Below, piece after piece: positions 28,614-36,283 of a DNA stretch of 64,000 nt. The notes beneath the pieces were generated by a model, which saw nothing but the letters and a program-made list of their open reading frames with translations, was not told where the DNA came from and searched no databases. Every line of letters begins with the position of its first letter. Within the stretch, counting starts at the first letter, position 1. Both the position numbers and the translations under genes were made by a program. The stretch spans positions 62,001 through 126,000 of the forward strand of contig DUNG01000008.1 of NCBI GenBank assembly GCA_012839475.1, read 5' to 3'. Origin of the DNA: Petrimonas sp. (GTDB lineage: Bacteria; Bacteroidota; Bacteroidia; Bacteroidales; Dysgonomonadaceae).

Positions 28614-29048
28614 ATGAAGAAAATACACTCAACGCGTGATTTTGATTTCTACAGCCCCGAGTTTTCGGAGCTGGAGCTCAGCTTCGCGGGCGATGTGAAC
28701 GCGGGCTTCCCTTCCCCGGCGGAGGATTTCTCACGGGAGAAGATCGACTTGAACAAGCTGCTGATCAAGCATCCCGAAGCGACCTTCTACGCGAAGGTGA
28801 AAGGAAGCTCGATGAGGGGCGATTTTAGCGAAGGGGACCTCTTGGTTATCGACCGGAGCGTAGAGTACTCGGATAACCGGATAGCGCTCTGCTTCATCGA
28901 TGGTGAGTTCACCCTAAAAAGGATCAGGTATATCGACGGCAAGTGCTTCCTCACGCCTTCTAACGACGATTTTCCCTTGCTGGAGGTCAACCCCGAAAGC
29001 AACTCCCTCATCTGGGGGGTGGTCACCTACTCGATAAAAAAACATTGA
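28614..29048 (+). CDS. umuD: UmuD-like S24 peptidase, DNA polymerase V accessory subunit
   Basis: 144 residues from the ATG at 28614. SOS-type protein that self-cleaves and then joins UmuC for translesion synthesis. The cleavage pair Ala30-Gly31 lies in NAGFPSPAED. Catalytic Ser66 is in VKGSSMRGD and Lys102 in EFTLKRI, so the Ser-Lys dyad is intact. An ATG at 28596 is also possible but would precede the promoter element's end. The TGA overlaps the umuC ATG by one base (TGATG), showing translational coupling. Confidence 0.93.
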   Translation: MKKIHSTRDFDFYSPEFSELELSFAGDVNAGFPSPAEDFSREKIDLNKLLIKHPEATFYAKVKGSSMRGDFSEGDLLVIDRSVEYSDNRIALCFIDGEFTLKRIRYIDGKCFLTPSNDDFPLLEVNPESNSLIWGVVTYSIKKH

Positions 29049-30298
29049 TGTACGCGCTGATCGACTGCAATAACTTTTACGCGAGCTGCGAGCGGCTATT
29101 TAACCCCACGTTAGATCACCGCCCGGTGGTGGTGCTGTCTAACAACGATGGCTGCGTGATCGCGCGGAGCAACGAGGCGAAGCGGCTGGGCATCCCCATG
29201 GGTGCCCCGGCATTCGAATACCGCTACCTGTTCGAGCGGCAGCGGGTGGCGGTATTCTCGGCCAACTTCCCGTTGTATGGCGACATCAGCCAACGGGTGA
29301 TGAACATCCTATCTACCTACTCCCCTAACCAAGAAATATATAGCATCGACGAGTGCTTCTTAGATCTGTCGGGAATTGAACCGCTCAGGGAGCAGGGGCT
29401 GGAGATGCGGGCGCGGGTGAACCGGTGGGTCGGCATCCCCATCTCGGTGGGCATTGCGCCGACGAAAACCCTTGCCAAGGCGGCCAACCGGATCGCGAAG
29501 AAGTTTCCGAACCACTCCGAAGGGGTACACGTTATCGACACGGAAGAGCTGCGTGTAAAGGTACTCAAGTGGTTACCGGTGGACGACGTGTGGGGAATTG
29601 GGCGGCGCTACGCGAAAAAACTGCATGCGGCGGGTATCCACACGGCCTACGACTTTGTCCAACTGCCGGAGTCGTGGGTGTTGAAGAACATGACCATCGT
29701 GGGGCTAAGGCTGCAAAAAGAGCTGAGGGGCATCCCGGCCATCGAGATGGAGATGCCCGAGAAGCGGCAATCCATCGCGACCACGCGCAGCTTCGACAGG
29801 GATTACCGCGGGTTCGATGAGCTGCGGGAGCGGGTATCGACCTTCACCTCTATCGCGGCCGAGAAGTTGCGGGCGCAAGGCTCTATGTGTCGTCGGGTGG
29901 TCGTTTTCATCGAGACGAACCGGTTCAGGGACGAGGCCGACTTCTACGCCAACCGCGTCACGGTGAAATCCCCCTTCCCCACCTCCTCCACGCTGGAACT
30001 CGTGCATTACGCGGTGGCGGGACTCAAAGCGATTTTCCTGGAGAACAGGGGGTACAAGCGTGCCGGGGTGGTGCTGATGGACTTCGTGGATGCCAACGAG
30101 TACCAGCCCGACCTCTTCTTGAATTCCAACCCGAAACATAAGAAGCTGATGGAGGCGATCGATACCCTGAACAACAAGCACGGGAAACGGCTCGTGCGAC
30201 TGGCCAACCAGGATGCAAAGATCCACAAGATGCGCCAGGAAAGGCTCTCCAAGGCCTACACCACCGATATCAACCAGCTCCTCGAGGTAAGGGTGTAA
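29048..30298 (+). CDS. umuC: UmuC, Y-family DNA polymerase V catalytic subunit
   Basis: 416 residues. Error-prone polymerase that copies damaged DNA. The palm carboxylates are visible in MYALIDCNNFYASCERLF (Asp6) and YSIDECFLDLSG (Asp101, Glu102). VLSNNDGCVIARSNEAKRLGI is the fingers segment, and the little-finger domain and C-terminal UmuC tail (LFLNSNPKHKKLMEAIDTLN) follow. The start is the ATG of the TGATG overlap with umuD. No recognisable SOS operator could be identified by eye. Confidence 0.96.
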   Translation: MYALIDCNNFYASCERLFNPTLDHRPVVVLSNNDGCVIARSNEAKRLGIPMGAPAFEYRYLFERQRVAVFSANFPLYGDISQRVMNILSTYSPNQEIYSIDECFLDLSGIEPLREQGLEMRARVNRWVGIPISVGIAPTKTLAKAANRIAKKFPNHSEGVHVIDTEELRVKVLKWLPVDDVWGIGRRYAKKLHAAGIHTAYDFVQLPESWVLKNMTIVGLRLQKELRGIPAIEMEMPEKRQSIATTRSFDRDYRGFDELRERVSTFTSIAAEKLRAQGSMCRRVVVFIETNRFRDEADFYANRVTVKSPFPTSSTLELVHYAVAGLKAIFLENRGYKRAGVVLMDFVDANEYQPDLFLNSNPKHKKLMEAIDTLNNKHGKRLVRLANQDAKIHKMRQERLSKAYTTDINQLLEVRV

Positions 30299-30309
30299 CA
30301 TTCTGGCAT

Positions 30310-31557
30310 TTACCGACTCTCGTACGGTCCGTGGATGGACTTCACCGTGTACTCTTCCGAGCTATCGTTCAATACGTAAATGGTGTAAAGGTCGCCACCC
30401 GGGTGAACCCGGGTAACGATATGACCTTGGTGGCTTTTCAGTTGGTTAACACGCCTGCCAAGCACTACACGGGTAGCCTCCATGAGGTTGGTCGCGAAAA
30501 TATCCCGCTCACCCGGGTAGATCGATCGGTCCAGCAGTCGCTGCAACGTCCGGTGATCGGGATGAGTGGCCGACCACAGCTGCATGATGATAACGCGGGG
30601 GCGTACCGCCTTCAAAAACGGTTCTCCCATGGCATCATGATAGGCATGATGGTTCGCATCGCATACCTCCACCGGGCCGGTAACCCACCCCACCGGTGTC
30701 TCGATATCGCGCCAACTACCTATAGCGTTAGAGTGGACGATATCCCCACCGCTAAAATAGTCGAACTTCCCGTAGGAGATACGGATAGCGGCACTACACT
30801 GATTCTCTCCCGGGAACTTATCCGCCTCCAGGGTTTCCAGTGGCGGAAAATGGTCGCGGGTATGGTCACCCACCCCCGTCCAAACAGTCCCGTTGGCAGC
30901 TAGGTTCCTGATTTCGAACTCGGGATATCGTTCCGCGTTCCGAAGCAGTACGAACTGCTGGTTGGAACCGACCACAAACTGCTCGGCCGTGGCACCGTTG
31001 GCAACATGGCATTCAACAAACCGGATGTAGTTTGCCATGTTCGGATCGCTGGACATCGGCTTCGGGTAGTTGTACTCAGGCCAGCCGCGATCCACGATTT
31101 TCCTGAACGGGATCCTGTCGCCCACCTCGGTAATCCCCGTGAGCAGGTAATCACCTTTCTCCGACTTTTCACGAGCAAGCCGCACCTCCCCCATATGGTC
31201 ATCGTGAAAATGGGTCAAGAAGATATAATCGATCTCTTTTCGGGGTAGTGGTTCTATCGCACGCTGGATGTAACGGCTAATCCACTCTCCCGCGCTTTTA
31301 CTTTCATCGGGACGGGCGGGCGTTACACGAGGCGAAGGTACCACCTCACCGGCATCCACCACCAAGGTGGTTCCATCGGGAAGGGTGGCGAACAGACACT
31401 CCCCTCTACCGGTATTGATGTGGTGCATATCCAGGTAGCCCTCAGACCATGGGGGAAGGGGTTCCCCCACTTTGACCTGCGCTAACAGTATGCCTGGACA
31501 GATTATCGACAGTAATAGCAGCGTGATTCTTAAGTGTATACCTGGAGAAATACTCAT
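30310..31557 (-). CDS. secreted ComEC-like metallo-beta-lactamase-fold hydrolase (copy 1)
   Basis: 415 residues with a hydrophobic leader ending ILLAQ. The MBL metal motif is complete: LTHFHDDHMG (HxHxDH), then HVANG, SGGDIVH (bridging Asp) and DANHHAYHD. The opening HHINTGRGECLFATLPDGTTLVVDAGE resembles the ComEC/Rec2-type subgroup. It is closely related to the next gene upstream over its entire length, so the two are tandem paralogues. It is last in the SusC-SusD operon, with a 35-base gap from the copy before it. The substrate is unknown; ComEC-like members include nucleases. Confidence 0.82.
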   Translation of the reverse strand: MSISPGIHLRITLLLLSIICPGILLAQVKVGEPLPPWSEGYLDMHHINTGRGECLFATLPDGTTLVVDAGEVVPSPRVTPARPDESKSAGEWISRYIQRAIEPLPRKEIDYIFLTHFHDDHMGEVRLAREKSEKGDYLLTGITEVGDRIPFRKIVDRGWPEYNYPKPMSSDPNMANYIRFVECHVANGATAEQFVVGSNQQFVLLRNAERYPEFEIRNLAANGTVWTGVGDHTRDHFPPLETLEADKFPGENQCSAAIRISYGKFDYFSGGDIVHSNAIGSWRDIETPVGWVTGPVEVCDANHHAYHDAMGEPFLKAVRPRVIIMQLWSATHPDHRTLQRLLDRSIYPGERDIFATNLMEATRVVLGRRVNQLKSHQGHIVTRVHPGGDLYTIYVLNDSSEEYTVKSIHGPYESR

Positions 31558-31592
31558 GCGTATGGCGTGGAAATTAGAGGTTTAACCATTAT

Positions 31593-32828
31593 TTAATTGC
31601 TTTCGTAGGGACCATGTACCTCTTTGATAATGAAACTTTCCGTAGTATCGTCCAAGATCAAAACGTGGTAACTATCTCCACCGGGATGAACCCTGATAAC
31701 GATATGTCCCTGTGTACTTTTCATTTGACCGACCAACCTTTCACCCAAGACAACCCGGTTGACATCAAAAAGGTGGGTGGTGAAGATATCCCTGTCGCCC
31801 GTATAGATATATCGCGACAGCATATTGCGGAGCGCGGTGGCGTCCGGGTGACTCAAGGCAAATCCCTGTATCACGAATACGCGGGGTTGCGTGGCCTGGA
31901 TGAATCCTGCCCCCATGGCATCCTTGGCATGGTGGTTCACCTCGCACACATCCACGTTGCCGGTGGCCATGCCTATCGGCGTTTCAATGTCCCTCCAGGT
32001 GCCCGGCGAGTAGTCATGCACCAGATCCCCACCGTTAAAGTAATCGAACTTGCCATAAGATATCCGTATGGCAGCGCTGCACGCGTTTTCTCCGGGATAC
32101 TCCTCTTCCGCCAATTGATCGAGCGGTGGGAAATGAGCACGGGTATTGTCGTGCCTGCCTGTCCAGACCTGGCCGTTGGCGGCAATGTTTCGGATCACGA
32201 ACCCGGGGTATCGCTCCGGCTGCTTTAAAAGCTTAAACTGCTGGTTGGAGCCGACTTGAAACCGTTCGGCTACCGTACCGCTGTTTGCCACGTGCCAGGT
32301 AACAAAACGGATGTAGTTCGCCACGGTTGGATCATCGGAAAGCGGTTTCGGGTAGTTGTAATCGGGCCAGTCGCGATCCACGATCTTCCCAAACGGGATC
32401 AGTTCACCCACCTCGGTAACACCGGTAAGGATAAAATCGCCCTTCTCAGACCTTTTATCGCTGAGCTCCACGTTACCCATGTGGTCATCGTGAAAGTGCG
32501 TGAGGAGGATGTAGTCTAACCGCTGCTCGGGTAACGGGCGTAGCATGCGATGTATATAACGGGATATCCACTCACCGGAGCTTCTGCTGCCATCCGGTTT
32601 AAAGTTACGCTTGTCCGTGCCGGTTTCACCGGCGTCAATCATCATCGTGGTTCCATCAGGCAAGATGGCGAGCACGCACTCCCCTTTGCCGGTACTGATA
32701 TGATGGATATCCAGGTAGCCGGCACTCCAGTCGGGGTACTCTTGTCCCACCTCAACCTGTGCATCAACTACCTGGGTGATACAGAAGAAAGTAACCCATA
32801 ATAAGGGCAACATATATCCTTGTCTCAT
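31593..32828 (-). CDS. secreted ComEC-like metallo-beta-lactamase-fold hydrolase (copy 2)
   Basis: 411 residues, paralogue of the gene at 30310-31557 with the same block order. Leader ends VVDAQ. The metal site is complete (LTHFHDDHMG, WHVANSG, NGGDLVHD, VNHHAKD). The HHISTGKGECVLAILPDGTTMMIDAGE opening is again ComEC-like. Copy 2 lacks several residues of copy 1 in the loop after the first Asp. The gap to the upstream phosphoesterase gene holds a duplicated 3' tail (see repeat). It is predicted to act in the periplasm or at the cell surface with the SusC/SusD pair. Confidence 0.82.
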   Translation of the reverse strand: MRQGYMLPLLWVTFFCITQVVDAQVEVGQEYPDWSAGYLDIHHISTGKGECVLAILPDGTTMMIDAGETGTDKRNFKPDGSRSSGEWISRYIHRMLRPLPEQRLDYILLTHFHDDHMGNVELSDKRSEKGDFILTGVTEVGELIPFGKIVDRDWPDYNYPKPLSDDPTVANYIRFVTWHVANSGTVAERFQVGSNQQFKLLKQPERYPGFVIRNIAANGQVWTGRHDNTRAHFPPLDQLAEEEYPGENACSAAIRISYGKFDYFNGGDLVHDYSPGTWRDIETPIGMATGNVDVCEVNHHAKDAMGAGFIQATQPRVFVIQGFALSHPDATALRNMLSRYIYTGDRDIFTTHLFDVNRVVLGERLVGQMKSTQGHIVIRVHPGGDSYHVLILDDTTESFIIKEVHGPYESN

Positions 32829-32837
32829 CGCATGCCA

Positions 32838-32942
32838 TCTTTAATACTTTGCACCTACCTTACACGTGACCTTTCAACCATCGCCCCATGTTGGCGGCAT
32901 ACGGCAGTGCCACAGCGTCTTTTAATACCTTGCACGTACCTT
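32838..32942. repeat. imperfect direct repeat of the phosphoesterase 3' end
   Basis: Copies at 32838-32861 and 32918-32942 share about 22 of 25 bases. The second contains the last codons and stop (KVRARY-stop) of the phosphoesterase gene. The first, read on the minus strand, gives a very similar KVGAKY-stop in the spacer. This looks like a remnant of a duplication or of a lost related gene. Confidence 0.65.
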
Positions 32943-34712
32943 CCAGCCCCGTCCCCGGGCGATGCCAAGGTCGCACTCATTTGCTCCCGGGTTACCGCCA
33001 ATAAACAACGAGCCCGCTCCACCCTCGTGAACTGTGCCGAAGAGCCTGTTCAAAGCTTCACCCGTCAAACGGTTGTCTGTACAAACCGCGTAGTTTAGCT
33101 TTTTATTGTCACTCAAATCCAACGAGGTGAGTCGATTTTCATAACAGTCCACCCTATTAAGCTCGCTGTTCGCACGTAGCTGCAGATCGGTCAGCCTGTT
33201 TTGGGAGCAGTTCAGTCTTACCAGCACCCCGTTTCTACCGAGATCAAGCTTCGCGAGGAGGTTGTTGTGGCAGTAGAGTTCGGTTAGCAGACTGTTTCCA
33301 GCGAGGTTTAACGTGGTCAGTTGATTGCCGTTGCACCAAAGAACCCTTAACGCGCTATTTCCCGTTACATCCAAACGTGCGAGTTGGTTGTCGCCACAAT
33401 CCAGATGGGTCAATTCCCGGGCTTTGCTGACATCAAGGCAGGTCAAACCGTTGCCTTTGCAGTCCAATGCCGTGATATTCTCCCCATCCACCGAAATGGT
33501 GCGAGTGGAGACCTGCGTATAGGTGTGCTTGACCAACACGCCCTTGTTCTCATTTAGACTCACGCGCTCCTCTCCCGACCCATCACCCCAGTCGACCGTG
33601 GCTACGCCGCTTCCGGATAGCCTAAAAGTGACATTATCCACATCTTGAGCAATCATATGGATCTTCCCGGGATATTCCCTGTTTTCCACGAATGAATCGG
33701 GGTAGGTAACGAAAAACATCGGCTCGTTTTTTCGAGCGGGCGTCCAGATATCCAGGTCTCGACTGCTCTCATAGAGCTTCACAATCCATGAGTCGAATTT
33801 GCGTTCATCTTCGTACAGCACGATGACCCGTGCCCCGGCACCCAACTCGCCGTAGACCTGACGGCCGCTTGCCTGCCCAAACCCCAAGCAGATACCGTCC
33901 AAGCAGCCGATATAGTTGTTGTTGTGGTGGTGACCCACGAAAACGCCCATTGCATCTTTGCACGCCTGCATCGCTTCAAACAGGTTGGAGCGACAACCGG
34001 GTGAAGAGGGCTCAACCTCCTGTTGAACCCCCACCGTGGTACTTTTCCCGATAACCTCATTGAATTCCGGAGAGGGAATATGGAAGAAGACCAAGGTCGG
34101 AACGGGTATTCCCCCGTTTTGCCCGGTAAACATGGCGCTTTGCTCTTTGTACCATGTCACCTGGCTCTGATCGATCCAATTGTACACGCCCGAGTGGCCT
34201 TCGGGTGCCTCATTTGTTGCTGACACATCGAACACGTAGCAGAGAGCGGCTGTTTTTGACGAGGTCGCTGACTGTATGGGCAGCACGTAGTTCCCTACCC
34301 CGCTTACCTCTACGGGACCGGGTACGGTTAGATTGTAGGGCAATCCCCCGATCAGATCCATCGTCTGATCCTTGGTCAGCTCATACTCCGCGTCATGATT
34401 CCCAAACATGGCAGCCCACGGTGTTTTCGCGTCAATCATCACCTGCGCGACCTTTAACCATGCCCTTTTCCGGTTGTCTGAACCGACCACGTCCCCGGTA
34501 AGCATCACCAGATCCGGTTTTTCCCGCTCAATCACCTTTTTCATCATGACGAGCACGCTATCGGAGCGATAGGAGTCAGCTTGCAGGTGGAGGTCCGTGA
34601 ACTGGACGATTTTGAATGTCGAATCGGGATTGAATATTAGCCGGGGCTGCCCTTGTCCACTAACGAAAAGAGTCCAAAGGAGAAGAGCAGCCGCGGTAAA
34701 TAATTTTCTCAT
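32922..34712 (-). CDS. secreted calcineurin-like phosphoesterase fused to leucine-rich repeats
   Basis: About 596 residues. The ATG at 34712 puts signal peptide MRKLFTAAALLLWTLFVSGQ first; a GTG at 34730 would overlap susD. Residues 20-330 are a metallophosphoesterase domain with all blocks: QFTDLHLQ, LTGDVVGSD, FGNHDAEY, FFHIP and VGHHHNNNY. A short beta domain with VDWGDGSG (PKD-like) follows. About seven repeats of the form LxCxxNxLxxLDL (about 400-550) make a Cys-containing leucine-rich domain. No T9SS sorting domain is seen. It lies 14 bases after susD, so it is part of the uptake operon. The substrate is unknown. Confidence 0.85.
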   Translation of the reverse strand: MRKLFTAAALLLWTLFVSGQGQPRLIFNPDSTFKIVQFTDLHLQADSYRSDSVLVMMKKVIEREKPDLVMLTGDVVGSDNRKRAWLKVAQVMIDAKTPWAAMFGNHDAEYELTKDQTMDLIGGLPYNLTVPGPVEVSGVGNYVLPIQSATSSKTAALCYVFDVSATNEAPEGHSGVYNWIDQSQVTWYKEQSAMFTGQNGGIPVPTLVFFHIPSPEFNEVIGKSTTVGVQQEVEPSSPGCRSNLFEAMQACKDAMGVFVGHHHNNNYIGCLDGICLGFGQASGRQVYGELGAGARVIVLYEDERKFDSWIVKLYESSRDLDIWTPARKNEPMFFVTYPDSFVENREYPGKIHMIAQDVDNVTFRLSGSGVATVDWGDGSGEERVSLNENKGVLVKHTYTQVSTRTISVDGENITALDCKGNGLTCLDVSKARELTHLDCGDNQLARLDVTGNSALRVLWCNGNQLTTLNLAGNSLLTELYCHNNLLAKLDLGRNGVLVRLNCSQNRLTDLQLRANSELNRVDCYENRLTSLDLSDNKKLNYAVCTDNRLTGEALNRLFGTVHEGGAGSLFIGGNPGANECDLGIARGRGWKVRARY

Positions 34713-34726
34713 GTAGCCCAATTGTA

Positions 34727-36265
34727 TCACTGGTAAGAGTGATTCTGTTCACGTTCGACCACCGGAACTTGCCAGTAGTAATCTGCATAGGGTGGCATCA
34801 CGGGCGAGAAAACGGCCGGATCCCTATCCCCGATACCGATGGGCAGTTGTAACCCGATCAGGTAATAGGTTCTATCGCCATTTTCGGTCGCCATCTCCTT
34901 GATGCGTTCATTGTGAATCATGTCTGCCGTGAGGGCGGCTGATTCAATGCTCGCCAAGCCCGCTCGGTTACGTACCACGTTCAGGTCGGCTGCGGCACCG
35001 GTCTTATCGTTCTTATTGTACCGGATAATCGAGCGGGTAAGGTACACCTCTGCCAAGCGAATAAGCGGTCTGTTCGATCGGCGTTGGTCGGGTGCCCTGA
35101 ACCACTTGTGGCTCCACACCATGGGAGGTACCTGATCCGACCTCGGGTCCACCTCGTTACGGGCGTACACCTGCTGGTATCGCTTGTCGCTCCTGGCTTC
35201 CTCTGTTTCCGACAAGTCGTCATTCATCCACCCCACCTGTTTCAGGGCCCAGTGTGACAAGGGCTGGCTTGCCCAAGCGGCCATGCTATTCCTTGAGAAG
35301 TGGCTCCATCCATAAATCGTCTCCATACGCCCGTAGGCACCTGAAGTGCTATTGCAGGCCGTTTGCCAGATCACCTCTTTACCCCAGCCATCGGCACCGT
35401 TTTTGTTGAACGCCTCGATGGGATCTTCGGTAAGGTCATACAAAGGACTACCTAAGATGTAGTTGCATTCGGTCAAAGCCTTGTCATGCTCTCCCTTGAT
35501 AAAGTAGAGGCGCATGAGCATCGCGGAAGCGGCTACTTTGTTGGCCCGCGCCCTGACGTTCACCTCGTTCACCAGTGGGGCATGATCCTCGAACAGCAGT
35601 TTCTTGGCTTCTGTCCAATCCTCCTCTATGGTCGCGTACACCTCTGCAACGCTTCCCAGCTCTGGGTTCTTCAACGCTTCTGACGAGGTGACGAAATCTC
35701 TTCTCAACGTGAAGTAGCGACCGTCGTTGCTGCCTTTGGGGTTGTACGGGGGAGCGTACATCCTGGCCAAGTACCAGTAGGCCACTCCCCTCATGAAGAG
35801 GAGCTCTCCCTTGAAATGATTGACTTTATCCCTTTCGGCTTGTGTCATGCTGGGGAAAGGGTCTTTACCGGTCTCTTCCGCATCGTTCAGCATCTTTAAA
35901 GGACCGTTACAGGCGGTTACCATCTCGTACAGTTTCACGAACGTCCCTTCCATCTCGTAAGCGGGTACCGCCTTGTTGAATTCCCGGTTGTAGTATGCCG
36001 CGGAGGCACTGGCTCCGACGAATTGGGGGAGAAAGAGGGCGATATCCGACTCCGTGAAGTTTTTAAGCGCCATCGTGCCAAAAGCGTGCGTCCAAGGTTC
36101 ACGGTTTTGCAGGTAGTAGGGTTCCCTTACTCCCAACTCCAGTTCGTTGACATTCACCCAGGGAAATTGATTGGGTCTTTCCAGCTCGAAAAACGCCTCG
36201 TTATCGCAGGCGATGAGCAACACTATCGAGAATATCGCTAATAAATATTTTTTGGTTGTATTCAT
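34727..36265 (-). CDS. SusD/RagB-type nutrient-binding lipoprotein
   Basis: 512 residues. Lipobox LLIACDNE gives a lipidated Cys at residue 20. SusD proteins form a lid on the SusC barrel at the cell surface and bind the substrate. RagB/SusD traits are the aromatic N-terminal part, the TPR-like helical repeats (NHFKGELLFMRGVAYWYLARMYAPPYN) and the C-terminal RPLIRLAEVYLTRSIIRYNKNDKTGAAADLNVVRNRAGL, then ERIKEMATENGDRTYYLIGLQ. It is 18 bases downstream of susC. Nothing in the sequence fixes the ligand. Confidence 0.93.
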   Translation of the reverse strand: MNTTKKYLLAIFSIVLLIACDNEAFFELERPNQFPWVNVNELELGVREPYYLQNREPWTHAFGTMALKNFTESDIALFLPQFVGASASAAYYNREFNKAVPAYEMEGTFVKLYEMVTACNGPLKMLNDAEETGKDPFPSMTQAERDKVNHFKGELLFMRGVAYWYLARMYAPPYNPKGSNDGRYFTLRRDFVTSSEALKNPELGSVAEVYATIEEDWTEAKKLLFEDHAPLVNEVNVRARANKVAASAMLMRLYFIKGEHDKALTECNYILGSPLYDLTEDPIEAFNKNGADGWGKEVIWQTACNSTSGAYGRMETIYGWSHFSRNSMAAWASQPLSHWALKQVGWMNDDLSETEEARSDKRYQQVYARNEVDPRSDQVPPMVWSHKWFRAPDQRRSNRPLIRLAEVYLTRSIIRYNKNDKTGAAADLNVVRNRAGLASIESAALTADMIHNERIKEMATENGDRTYYLIGLQLPIGIGDRDPAVFSPVMPPYADYYWQVPVVEREQNHSYQ

Positions 36266-36283
36266 TGCAAATCAGGTTTATTA

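Noticed and set aside
29705-30301. 198-codon frame antisense to umuC
   Set aside because: Complete overlap with a well-supported polymerase gene; a shadow of codon bias.
34379-34712. T9SS secretion of the phosphoesterase-LRR protein
   Set aside because: The C-terminus ends directly after the repeats (WKVRARY) and has no sorting domain.
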